Assembly (NCBI RefSeq): GCF_042677145.1
Contig: NZ_JBHTIT010000001.1
Span: 1,860,001-1,924,000 of the forward strand
DNA length: 64,000 nucleotides
Direction: 5' to 3'
From: Perlucidibaca wandonensis
GTDB lineage: Bacteria > Pseudomonadota > Gammaproteobacteria > Pseudomonadales > Moraxellaceae
Position 1 is the stretch's first letter. Each line of letters begins with the position of its first letter. Position numbers and translations under genes: made by a program. The notes beneath the pieces were generated by a model that saw only the letters and a program-made list of their open reading frames with translations, ran no database searches and was not told where the DNA came from. Positions 48,862 through 57,010 of this stretch are shown piece by piece.

Positions 48862-51234
48862 ATGCAAAAAATAACAAGAAACAAACTAGCGCCACTCTTC
48901 CTCGTTGGCACCTCACTTGCGCTTGCCGCTTGCGGTGGTAGCTCTAGCAATAGCAGCTCAGCGAATGGCATCAGCGCACGCGAAACCGGCCAATCAAATA
49001 TTTCCGAGCCCGACTGCACGACCGACGAGTGCATGAAAAATGGCGGCTTCACTAAGCCATTTGTTGAGCCGTTTGGCCCTAGCAGCATGAAGGCCATGGC
49101 CCGCGAAGTGGCAGACGAAGAAGCCGCAGAGGCCAGCGCAAACCCACTAGACATGCTCGATGGCCTGCTCGATTCCATGGGCCTGCTAACGTCGAAAGGC
49201 AACCTGAAAAACCCATTAAAAATGGTTCCGCAGGACGATCGCTGCATTCGCAATGCCGATGGTCGCCCAACTGAATGCAAACCAGCTGCTGGCTCCGTTG
49301 CTCTGCTTGAGGATGGTCGCGTGCTTTATTTCAACGCGCTTGAGGGCACAGAAGACGCCGAGTTCTCGATCTTCTTCGAAGCAGGCGCGGTTGTCACCAA
49401 TGACCAAACACGTGTGATGAGCCTCCGCGGCCGTAAGGCCGGCTGGATGCAACCAACGCCAGTTGATGGTGGCGCCAACCCTGACGGTGCGAAATCGACC
49501 GTGATTTTGCCCGGCGGCCTAACTGACACAGCAGGAAAACGAAACAATAATGACGGCGCGCTATTTTGCGCAGACTTAGAAATGCTGGCGGATGGCCGCA
49601 TCATGGCTGTTGGCGGCACTGACTATTATTTTGAACCCGGCATAGATGGCCCAATCGCGCTTGGTCTATCAGAACTCGAAGGCATTAAAAATGCGCGTAT
49701 TTTTGACCCTGCTAATAATAGCTGGTCGAAAACAGGCGATATGAAAAATGGTCGCTGGTACCCGTCGCTAACTACTCTAGCCAATGGCAATATCTTTGTT
49801 ACTTCTGGCGTTACTAAGCTGATCAAACCGGTATATCCAGAAAACCCCTTAACCTCAGGCCGCAATGTCACAGAGTCTGAAACTTACGATTTTGGCTGCG
49901 GCACTTGGTCAAGCAACGGCGGTGGCGGCGAACGCTCATTACCGCTGTATCCACGCCAACATTTATTACCTAATGGCTACGTGCTCTATAACGCCGGCGG
50001 CCAAGCCTTCAACCCATTCGGCCAGTCCTACGACCAAGCCCTGTGGAATATTGTCGCTGCCTATAGCCCCGATACTAATAAATGGACCGACCTCGGCTAC
50101 GCAGGCCTGCCATTACAGTTCAATAAAATGGGCCTAGACCGTATTGGCTCGGCACTTAATATCACTAATCCAGATGCCGCCGCCGATATTCAATCGACGC
50201 TCACTGGCTTGCTCGGCAGCATTTTAGAAGATCCAATGTCTGCACTTAGCCCACTCACCGATGCACTCAGCGGCGACCCGTCCGGCACACTGATGAACGC
50301 TATTGGCTCAGGCTTCCGTGGCTCCACATTCTCCATCCAGATGCCGTTAAAGCCCAACGAGCAAGGCCGTTATGATCACGCTGAGTTCCTCACTGGCGGC
50401 GGCGTGCTCGGCTTGATCACAGTGGGCAGCCCAGGCTCCTACTTCCCGACTAATTTATCGCGCATCGACCGCATCAATATCGCTGAAGACGACAGCATGG
50501 AGTATGTCTCGCGCATCACCGGCAATATGACCACACCACGTTGGTATGGCACTGGTGTGCTACTGCCAACGGGCAAAGTCATGGTGTTTTCTGGCGCTGA
50601 CCGTGACGAAGTTGTATTGCCCGGCTTAGGCGGCCCGATCAAAAAATCAGAGATGTTCGATCCAGCAACAGAAACATGGACCGAGATGGCAACCGCGCAC
50701 AATCCACGCACCTACCACAACACCGCCATGCTGCTGCCCGATGGTCGCATCTTGATCGGTGGCCACTCACCCATTAACACCGCATACGCTTTCTCGATCA
50801 ATATCCCTGGCTTATCACCCAACGACGGCCGCGACCCTAGCTTCGAAATCTATAGCCCACCCTATGTCTTTGGCCCACGCCCAAGCATTACCAGCGCGCC
50901 AGCTCGTGCCACACACGGCGATAACTTAAACATTGGTGTCGCGAATGCTGACAATATTGTCGATGTGGTTTTGGTCAAACGCACCACGCTCACACACATT
51001 GTCGATGGCGATCAGCGCACCGTGTCACTGCCCTTCACGCGTTCAGGCAACACGCTCAATGCACGTATGCCTATACAAAAAGCAGTAACTCCAGCTGGCG
51101 CCTATATGCTCTTTGTCATCACAGAAAATGCCAAAGGCGAGCGCATCCCGTCGGAGTCGACTTCATTGCGCGTGACCACCCCTGAAACCACTAACCCTGT
51201 CTGCACAGCGCAGCCGGTGGTTGCGCAACGATGA
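48862..51234 (+). CDS. Lipoprotein copper-radical oxidase (glyoxal/galactose oxidase-like)
   Basis: This is probably an outer-membrane lipoprotein: signal peptide with lipobox LAAC at the end of LVGTSLALAAC, then a Ser/Asn-rich linker. The body is a Kelch seven-blade propeller (repeats such as MLADGRIMAVGGTDYY, LANGNIFVTSGV, LLPDGRILIGGHSP) and a C-terminal DUF1929/E-set domain. All five active-site residues appear: Cys236 (LFCAD) to cross-link with Tyr300 (GRWYPS), Tyr618-His619 (RTYHNT) and His712 (LTHIVD). The 64-residue Cys-Tyr and 93-residue His-His spacings resemble fungal glyoxal oxidase. An Ala/Gly-rich insert of about 75 residues lies between Tyr300 and Tyr618. Substrate unknown; such enzymes oxidise aldehydes or alcohols to yield H2O2. 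Confidence 0.88.
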   Translation: MQKITRNKLAPLFLVGTSLALAACGGSSSNSSSANGISARETGQSNISEPDCTTDECMKNGGFTKPFVEPFGPSSMKAMAREVADEEAAEASANPLDMLDGLLDSMGLLTSKGNLKNPLKMVPQDDRCIRNADGRPTECKPAAGSVALLEDGRVLYFNALEGTEDAEFSIFFEAGAVVTNDQTRVMSLRGRKAGWMQPTPVDGGANPDGAKSTVILPGGLTDTAGKRNNNDGALFCADLEMLADGRIMAVGGTDYYFEPGIDGPIALGLSELEGIKNARIFDPANNSWSKTGDMKNGRWYPSLTTLANGNIFVTSGVTKLIKPVYPENPLTSGRNVTESETYDFGCGTWSSNGGGGERSLPLYPRQHLLPNGYVLYNAGGQAFNPFGQSYDQALWNIVAAYSPDTNKWTDLGYAGLPLQFNKMGLDRIGSALNITNPDAAADIQSTLTGLLGSILEDPMSALSPLTDALSGDPSGTLMNAIGSGFRGSTFSIQMPLKPNEQGRYDHAEFLTGGGVLGLITVGSPGSYFPTNLSRIDRINIAEDDSMEYVSRITGNMTTPRWYGTGVLLPTGKVMVFSGADRDEVVLPGLGGPIKKSEMFDPATETWTEMATAHNPRTYHNTAMLLPDGRILIGGHSPINTAYAFSINIPGLSPNDGRDPSFEIYSPPYVFGPRPSITSAPARATHGDNLNIGVANADNIVDVVLVKRTTLTHIVDGDQRTVSLPFTRSGNTLNARMPIQKAVTPAGAYMLFVITENAKGERIPSESTSLRVTTPETTNPVCTAQPVVAQR

Positions 51235-52196
51235 TCAATACTCGCTACTCAATGCGGCCGGGCTTACGCCTGGCCGCTGTTGTTTTAACTAGCCTTATAA
51301 GCTCCACCGCATGGTCACACGCTGCTCATAACGAAGACAGGCGCGCCAGCATTGACCCTCTGCCGAATGCGCTAAAAGGTGTCACTGTGCAGCTGGTCGA
51401 AACACTGGGCGCGCAACTGGTGATAGACAATAAAACCGCTAAGCCTTTGGTGATTTTAGCTAACGATGGCAAGCCATTTTTACGCGTCAGTAGCGCAGGT
51501 GTGGATGCCAATGTCCGCCATCAGACCTGGCTCGATAGCTACTTGCCTGGCGGCCTGCCGCATCGCAAAACCATCGATGGCGAAGGCGATAAACCCGACT
51601 GGCGCATGGTGCGCAAAACCTCGCATTGGGGTTGGTTCGATGAGCGCCTGAAAGTCGAAAACGCCAAGGGCGATAGCTGGCGTATTCCCGTACGTTATGG
51701 CGATGTCGATGCCGTCATCAGCGGTAAATTTGTTGCGGCATTGGCTAATGGACTGTGGCAATCAAGCTGGCAGAGTGCGCCAAAATTGCCCAAAGGCGTG
51801 TCGATATTACTCATCCCCGGCCAGCCTTTTGGCCTGATGCTGAGCAATAGCAGCCGGCAGACAGTGGAGGTTTTAGATGATCAAAAGCAGCCATTTTTGC
51901 GGTTAAATGCCAAAGGCACTTTTGCCAATACGCATAGCGCCCTGTGGCAAAAGACAGCGGTGCAGTCATCGCTACGGCAAGCGCAAGCACAGGCCTGGCA
52001 AAAGATATCGGCCACGCCGCGTTATACCTGGGTGGAGCCGCGCACATTGCCTGCCGCTGGAGCGTCAACGAAAGCTGTGCAACGCTGGAATATCACGCTA
52101 CTCATAGATGGCAAAGCCACTGTGCTAAATGGCCAAAGTCGATGGGTGAAAGCGCCGAAACGTGACACCGCGCCGACTACGACGCAGTATCAATGA
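51231..52196 (+). CDS. Secreted protein of unknown function with a duplicated module
   Basis: Its ATG overlaps the oxidase stop by 4 bases, so the two are made together. A signal peptide (LRLAAVVLTSLISSTAWSHA) is followed by two related modules of about 120 residues. The first has QLVIDNKTAKPLVILANDGKPFLRVSSAGVDAN, and the second FGLMLSNSSRQTVEVLDDQKQPFLRLNAKGTFAN; each ends in a W..V.....W.(D/E)(E/P)R segment. The 'DGxPFLRV..xGV..N' core recalls actinobacterial exported proteins of unknown role (from memory). No enzyme motif is visible. It may mature, anchor or supply copper to the oxidase (inference). Confidence 0.82.
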   Translation: MINTRYSMRPGLRLAAVVLTSLISSTAWSHAAHNEDRRASIDPLPNALKGVTVQLVETLGAQLVIDNKTAKPLVILANDGKPFLRVSSAGVDANVRHQTWLDSYLPGGLPHRKTIDGEGDKPDWRMVRKTSHWGWFDERLKVENAKGDSWRIPVRYGDVDAVISGKFVAALANGLWQSSWQSAPKLPKGVSILLIPGQPFGLMLSNSSRQTVEVLDDQKQPFLRLNAKGTFANTHSALWQKTAVQSSLRQAQAQAWQKISATPRYTWVEPRTLPAAGASTKAVQRWNITLLIDGKATVLNGQSRWVKAPKRDTAPTTTQYQ

Positions 52197-52206
52197 CGTA
52201 GGGCTG

Positions 52207-52659
52207 CTAGCCTTGCTGCAGCAACTGCACCACCAAAGGCTCAAGCTTGGTAAGGCCATAACGGCGGCCTTCTAGCAGCGCCTCATCATGGCTCATGCCT
52301 TTGAGCCATGCCGCGCGCAAGGCAAACAAAGCACCAACGCGATTTCCGCTCATGCAATGCACCAACACCGGCGTCTCACCGACGCTGGCCAGCAGCGCAT
52401 CAAGCGCCTCGGCATTACTACGATTTAAGTCATGACCACCAACTATCGGCAGATGCACGTAATACAGGCCAAGTTCAGCGGCCATTGCGGCCTCATCGAA
52501 ACCACCGTGCTCATGCTCAGGCAACATATCGATGATATGCGTGAAGCCCAAGGCCGCAACTTCGCTCAGCGACTCCGGTGAGACAAACCCGCCAACATAT
52601 TCGTTAGGAGCAATGTGCAGCAGGTTTGGAATGCTCAGCGAGCTTGTGTCCATGGGCAT
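52207..52659 (-). CDS. DUF442/beta-lactamase-hydrolase-like phosphatase domain protein
   Basis: A 150-residue dual-specificity-phosphatase-fold protein with the loop VLVHCMSGNRVGAL (Cys-X4-Arg), the start PNEYVGGFVSPESLSEVAALGFTHIIDM and the PIVGGHD segment. This domain is fused to, or encoded beside, persulfide dioxygenases in BigR-type operons. Here it lies upstream of two YeeE/YedE genes on the minus strand... more precisely downstream of them in transcription order. A role in sulfane-sulfur handling is inferred from context; no dioxygenase gene is present. Confidence 0.78.
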   Translation of the reverse strand: MPMDTSSLSIPNLLHIAPNEYVGGFVSPESLSEVAALGFTHIIDMLPEHEHGGFDEAAMAAELGLYYVHLPIVGGHDLNRSNAEALDALLASVGETPVLVHCMSGNRVGALFALRAAWLKGMSHDEALLEGRRYGLTKLEPLVVQLLQQG

Positions 52660-52682
52660 AGCAATACTCTCGTTGGTAACTA

Positions 52683-53096
52683 TTAGCGTTTGAGCATCAA
52701 GCGGTCATGTAGCCACATGCCCGCCAGCAGCATGACGCAGAAAAATAAAATGTCGCCCTGACCGGTGCCAATATTGACCAGAGCTGGGCCTGGGCAAAGG
52801 CCAGATAAACCCCAGCCGATGCCAAAGAGCATGGCACCGATAACTAGTTTGCTATCGATGATATTGATGCTGGGCCAGCTGAAGCTTGCGGCAAATAATG
52901 GCTTAGGCAGCTTCCGCAGCAGCGCAAAGGCCGGCACGGTGATGGCAACTGCGCCACCCATCACGAAAGCCAATGTAGCATCCCAATTACCGGCTAAATC
53001 GAGGAAGTCTTGCACTTTGTACGGGTCGGACATGCCGGAATAAATCAGGCCCCAGCCGAACACCGCACCCGCTAATAACGCCATGATGATGCCCAT
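52683..53096 (-). CDS. YeeE/YedE-type sulfur transporter subunit (DUF6691)
   Basis: A 137-residue inner-membrane protein with four helices (ALLAGAVFGWGLIYSGM, ATLAFVMGGAVAITVPAFALL, LVIGAMLFGIGWGLSGLCPGPALVNIG, ILFFCVMLLAGMWLHDR). The LSGLCPGPALVN motif holds the conserved cysteine of thiosulfate/sulfane transporters. The ATG at 53096 is chosen because GGAGG lies 8 bases upstream; a GTG at 53105 overlaps that site. The family moves thiosulfate-like sulfur compounds as a pair with the next gene. Confidence 0.85.
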   Translation of the reverse strand: MGIIMALLAGAVFGWGLIYSGMSDPYKVQDFLDLAGNWDATLAFVMGGAVAITVPAFALLRKLPKPLFAASFSWPSINIIDSKLVIGAMLFGIGWGLSGLCPGPALVNIGTGQGDILFFCVMLLAGMWLHDRLMLKR

Positions 53097-53097
53097 C

Positions 53098-53514
53098 TTA
53101 TGCACCTCCGTGACGCAAAAAGTAGACGGTGATGAAGCCGCTGAGCATGAAAACTATCACGGCAGTTAATGAGCGCATGGAGCGACGTGCCAATCCGCAC
53201 ACGCCATGACCTGAGGTGCAACCACTGCCGAGACGTGTGCCAAAACCAACCAATACGCCAGCGATGCCGAGCAGCAAATAATTACCTTCAGTGGGCAAGC
53301 TTACTGCCGGTGCCATGAGCACACCAACGCCAATAAGGCCGAGCAGAAATGCCAGACGCCAAGCCCGCTCATCATTCGGAATACGCTGTAATAAGCTGCC
53401 AGCAATGCCGCTAATGCCGGCAATTCGGCCGATGCCAAGCATCAGCACGACCGACGCAAAACCAATCGCCATACCGCCAATTAAGCCCGCTTGGAAACTC
53501 TCAGGGATAGCCAT
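53098..53514 (-). CDS. YeeE/YedE-type sulfur transporter subunit
   Basis: A 138-residue partner of the DUF6691 protein with helices IGGMAIGFASVVLMLGIGRIAGI, LAFLLGLIGVGVLMAP, YLLLGIAGVLVGFGTRLG and TAVIVFMLSGFITVYF. The GTRLGSGCTSGHGVCG motif, with two conserved cysteines, is the signature of YeeE/YedE sulfur-transport halves. The two genes are separated by a single base, and the ribosome site of the second lies in this one. It is first in the trio. Confidence 0.87.
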   Translation of the reverse strand: MAIPESFQAGLIGGMAIGFASVVLMLGIGRIAGISGIAGSLLQRIPNDERAWRLAFLLGLIGVGVLMAPAVSLPTEGNYLLLGIAGVLVGFGTRLGSGCTSGHGVCGLARRSMRSLTAVIVFMLSGFITVYFLRHGGA

Positions 53515-53545
53515 GCCATGACACTCAATAGTTTATGTTTTTGTA

Positions 53546-54223
53546 TTATGTCTGGCGATGATGGGTTTGTACACCATCGACTGTTCCTAATAACAAAACA
53601 TCAGCAGGACGCGCAGCAAAAAGTCCGTTGGTAACAACGCCGGTAAGGTTATTCAAGCGCTGCTCAAGCTCGACTGGATCGCTAATGTGCAGGCCGTAAG
53701 TGTCTAAAATGACGTTGCCGTTATCGGTGACAAAACCGGTGCGATAGACCGGGCTGCCACCCATTTTCACCAACTCGCGAGCAATCATCGAGCGCGCCAT
53801 CGGGATCACTTCTATTGGCAATGGAAATGTACCCAAAGTGGTAACCAACTTACTGGAGTCGGCGATGCAGATAAATTTATCGGCCAATGCCGCGACAATT
53901 TTCTCGCGCGTTAAAGCGCCGCCGCCGCCCTTGATCATGGCCAAGGCCGGAGTGATTTCATCAGCGCCATCGACATAAATACTGATGCGGTCGACCTGAT
54001 TTAAATCCACCACTTCTATGCCAATAGCCTGCAGACGCTCACGGGTGGATTCACTGCTCGCGACCGCCGCTTTCACGTGGCCTTTGACACTGGCCAGCGC
54101 ATCAATAAAGGCATTGGCAGTAGAGCCAGTGCCAACACCAAGTATTTCACCCGGCTGCACATAGGCAATGGCGGCCTCGGCAACAGCGCGTTTTAGGGCA
54201 TCGGCAGATAAAACAGCGGGCAT
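53546..54223 (-). CDS. rpiA: Ribose-5-phosphate isomerase A
   Basis: RpiA interconverts ribose-5-phosphate and ribulose-5-phosphate in the pentose phosphate path. Motifs: GVGTGSTANAFI (phosphate loop), SSESTRERLQAIGI, DGADEITP with the catalytic Asp, and IKGGGGALTREKIVA. The ATG at 54223 has GGAG 8 bases ahead; an ATG at 54244 gives a 7-residue extension. 225 residues is normal. It is divergent from ilvA, a common arrangement in Gammaproteobacteria. Confidence 0.96.
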   Translation of the reverse strand: MPAVLSADALKRAVAEAAIAYVQPGEILGVGTGSTANAFIDALASVKGHVKAAVASSESTRERLQAIGIEVVDLNQVDRISIYVDGADEITPALAMIKGGGGALTREKIVAALADKFICIADSSKLVTTLGTFPLPIEVIPMARSMIARELVKMGGSPVYRTGFVTDNGNVILDTYGLHISDPVELEQRLNNLTGVVTNGLFAARPADVLLLGTVDGVQTHHRQT

Positions 54224-54301
54224 AGCAAACTCCACGGGCATCACGGGCAGGGATAATGTCGCGTAGTATACTCACTGCCATTGCTTAAGAGTTATCCGAC
54301 C

Positions 54302-55813
54302 ATGCTCGATGCCGTCGTCAAACGCATTTTACAGGCTCGCGTCTATGACGTAGCTATTGAAAGCCCACTCGATGAAGCGGCCCTGCTTTCGAAGCGCCTA
54401 AAAAATCGTGTGCTAATAAAACGCGAAGATTTACAGCCAGTGTTTTCCTTCAAGCTGCGCGGCGCTTACAACAAAATCCGCCTGCTGCCAGAGGCTGATC
54501 GTGCTCGTGGCGTGATTTGCGCATCGGCGGGAAATCATGCCCAAGGCGTGGCCTTGGCGACTAAAAAGCTCGGCATCAAAGGCGTGATTGTCATGCCGCA
54601 AACCACGCCCGACATCAAAGTGAATGCCGTGCGTGCGCTGGGTGCTCAGGCTGTGTTGCATGGCGACAACTACGATGAAGCCTTTGCCTACGCTCAAGAG
54701 CTGATGAATGAGAAGGGCTATACCTTCGTTCATCCCTTCGATGACCCTGACACTATTGCCGGTCAAGGCACGGTGGCGATGGAAATCTTGCGCCAGCACA
54801 GCGGCGAAATCGATGCGGTATTTATTCCCTGCGGCGGTGGCGGCCTGATGGCTGGCATGGCGGCGTATATCAAACATGTGCGACCAGAAATCCGTGTTAT
54901 CGCGGTTGAGGCCGAAGACTCTGCCTGCTTAGCTGCTGCCATGAAGGCCGGCAAGCGCGTGGTGCTGCCGCACGTCGGTCTATTTGCCGATGGCGTTGCC
55001 GTCAAGCAAATCGGCAAATACACATTCGAGATTGCTCAGCACTGTGTCGATGAAGTCATCACCTGCAATACCGATGAAATTTGCGCGGCCATCAAGGATA
55101 TTTTCGATGAGTGCCGCTCGATTGCTGAGCCAGCGGGCGCACTCGCCATCGCCGGCCTGAAAAAATATGTGCAGCGCGAAGGCGTGACACAGCAGACATT
55201 GGTGGCAGTTAACTCTGGCGCCAATATGAACTTTGATCGCCTGCGCCATATTGCCGAGCGCACCGAATTAGGCGAAGGCCGCGAGGCCGTGATGGCAGTG
55301 ACCATTCCCGAAAAAGCCGGTGCTTTCAAAGCCTTCTGCCTAGCTATTGGCAAACGTAATATCACCGAATTCAACTATCGCTATGCCAGTGCTACCGCCG
55401 CGCATGTCTTCGTGGGTGTGTCGCTCAAGCCCGGGCTCGATGCGCGCTTGGAACTAGTTAGTAGCCTGCAAAAGAAAGGCTACGAAGTACTGGATTTATC
55501 TGACGATGAAACCGCGAAATTGCATACGCGGCATTTGGTCGGTGGCCATGCTGGCCTCAGCGATGAGCGCTTATTCCGCTTCGAATTTCCTGAACGCCCC
55601 GGTGCGCTCATGGCATTTCTAAGCGAGCTAGGCACGCAATGGAATATTTCATTATTTCATTACCGCAACCATGGCGCCGCTTATGGCCGCGTCTTGATTG
55701 GCTTGCAGCTTGGCGATAAGCCATTGAAAGAGCTAATCAAATCGCTAGATGCAGTGGGTTATCCCTACGCCGATGAAAGCGCCAACCCAGCTTATCAGCT
55801 ATTCTTTCGCTAG
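54302..55813 (+). CDS. ilvA: Threonine ammonia-lyase, biosynthetic
   Basis: IlvA deaminates threonine to 2-oxobutanoate, the first step of isoleucine synthesis, with isoleucine feedback. The PLP lysine is in SFKLRGAYNK, the glycine loop is PCGGGGLMAG, and two ACT-like regulatory domains occupy the C-terminal third (VTIPEKAGAFKAFCLAI, FEFPERPGALMAFLSEL). An upstream TTG at 54281 is in frame, but the ATG at 54302 gives the family start. 503 residues. The 3' end overlaps the convergent response-regulator gene by 15 bases. Confidence 0.95.
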   Translation: MLDAVVKRILQARVYDVAIESPLDEAALLSKRLKNRVLIKREDLQPVFSFKLRGAYNKIRLLPEADRARGVICASAGNHAQGVALATKKLGIKGVIVMPQTTPDIKVNAVRALGAQAVLHGDNYDEAFAYAQELMNEKGYTFVHPFDDPDTIAGQGTVAMEILRQHSGEIDAVFIPCGGGGLMAGMAAYIKHVRPEIRVIAVEAEDSACLAAAMKAGKRVVLPHVGLFADGVAVKQIGKYTFEIAQHCVDEVITCNTDEICAAIKDIFDECRSIAEPAGALAIAGLKKYVQREGVTQQTLVAVNSGANMNFDRLRHIAERTELGEGREAVMAVTIPEKAGAFKAFCLAIGKRNITEFNYRYASATAAHVFVGVSLKPGLDARLELVSSLQKKGYEVLDLSDDETAKLHTRHLVGGHAGLSDERLFRFEFPERPGALMAFLSELGTQWNISLFHYRNHGAAYGRVLIGLQLGDKPLKELIKSLDAVGYPYADESANPAYQLFFR

Positions 55814-57010
55814 CGCCTCGGGCTCATCAGGGCCCGCACCTTTCGTCTGTAGCTGATGATGTAAATAACCAATCAGCTCAGGCGGAATCAGCACCGCAAT
55901 ACGCTCATCTTTCATTTCTGGGCAGTTATAGATTAGCCGCTCAACAAAGCTGTCATTGACCACATAGCCTGCCGGCGCCAGCAATATTCCGCGCGGGGTA
56001 TTCACCGCCTCTAGCAACACCATGCCTTCACGCAACATATCTGGCGTGAGCTTCAGCTGGCGCGAAATATCTGATTGCGGCCCAAGCTCCTCATGCAGCG
56101 CCTGCAATATTCGGCCATCATCGCCGTAGACCTCAGCCAGCATGGCCATGGCCTCTCTCGTCGGCAAACCCGATGCCTCAAGCCGTACATAAGCCTGCAC
56201 CACGCGAATCACATGGGCTTGATCGGCTAAGCTAAACGACGACAATCGCTTCTTATGCGCCAAGCTCGGCTCAATCGCACAAATCAATTCCAACACTGGC
56301 TCAATACGCGGAATATTGGCCAGCAAATCCCAAGTACGCTGGTGCGCCGAAGCAAGATCACGCTGCTCAGCCTGACTCAGTTTCAAGTCACGCATAACCT
56401 TTTCCTGCAATGACACCGGCAGGCTGACCATGCCCAGATTCACTAGCATGGCCGCCATCGAACTCGCCCAAGACGCTTCCAACTGCAATCGCGTACTCAC
56501 GCCCTGAACTAAATCAGCAATACGCCGAGCCTGACCAAAGCTAGCTGGGCTAGCCATCGCCAAGGCTTCAACTAGCGCCTGCATACAACCCTTAACTGTT
56601 TTCTCTAGCAGCTCTTTTTCAGCAGTCACCAAACGGTATTGCGCTAAAGCATCGTTCACCGCGAGATGAATTTCGTCGCGCGGGCAAGGCTTATTGAGGA
56701 AGCGAAAAATATGGCCTTGATTGACTGCGCGCATGGCGGCATCGATATCGCTATAGCCAGTTAAAAGCATGCGTGTGGCCAATGGGCTGCGCTGGCGGCA
56801 TTGCGCCAAAACTGCATCGCCGGTCATGCCTGGCATGCGCATATCGCAAATAATCACCGCCAGCCGCGGCAAGTCAGCAAGCAGTGCCAGTGCCGCCTCA
56901 CCACTTTCAGCGAGATGCACTTCGCCTAGCTGGCGTAGCGACAACCTCAGGCCTTGTAGCACCTGCACATCGTCATCAATACATAGGATTTGAGGCAGCT
57001 CCGCACTCAT
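55799..57010 (-). CDS. Response regulator with degenerate HD-GYP domain
   Basis: Residues 1-120 are a receiver with LCIDDD and phosphoacceptor Asp56 (ICDMRMPGM) and the Lys in FLNKPC. The rest has the helical pattern of HD-GYP (RpfG-like) output domains, but key residues are lost: the first His is replaced (FGQARRI), the HD pair is VN (MLVNLGMVSLP) and no GYP motif is seen. It is therefore unlikely to hydrolyse cyclic-di-GMP and may act as a binding or scaffold module. It is the translational partner of the kinase gene (4-base overlap). Confidence 0.85.
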   Translation of the reverse strand: MSAELPQILCIDDDVQVLQGLRLSLRQLGEVHLAESGEAALALLADLPRLAVIICDMRMPGMTGDAVLAQCRQRSPLATRMLLTGYSDIDAAMRAVNQGHIFRFLNKPCPRDEIHLAVNDALAQYRLVTAEKELLEKTVKGCMQALVEALAMASPASFGQARRIADLVQGVSTRLQLEASWASSMAAMLVNLGMVSLPVSLQEKVMRDLKLSQAEQRDLASAHQRTWDLLANIPRIEPVLELICAIEPSLAHKKRLSSFSLADQAHVIRVVQAYVRLEASGLPTREAMAMLAEVYGDDGRILQALHEELGPQSDISRQLKLTPDMLREGMVLLEAVNTPRGILLAPAGYVVNDSFVERLIYNCPEMKDERIAVLIPPELIGYLHHQLQTKGAGPDEPEALAKE

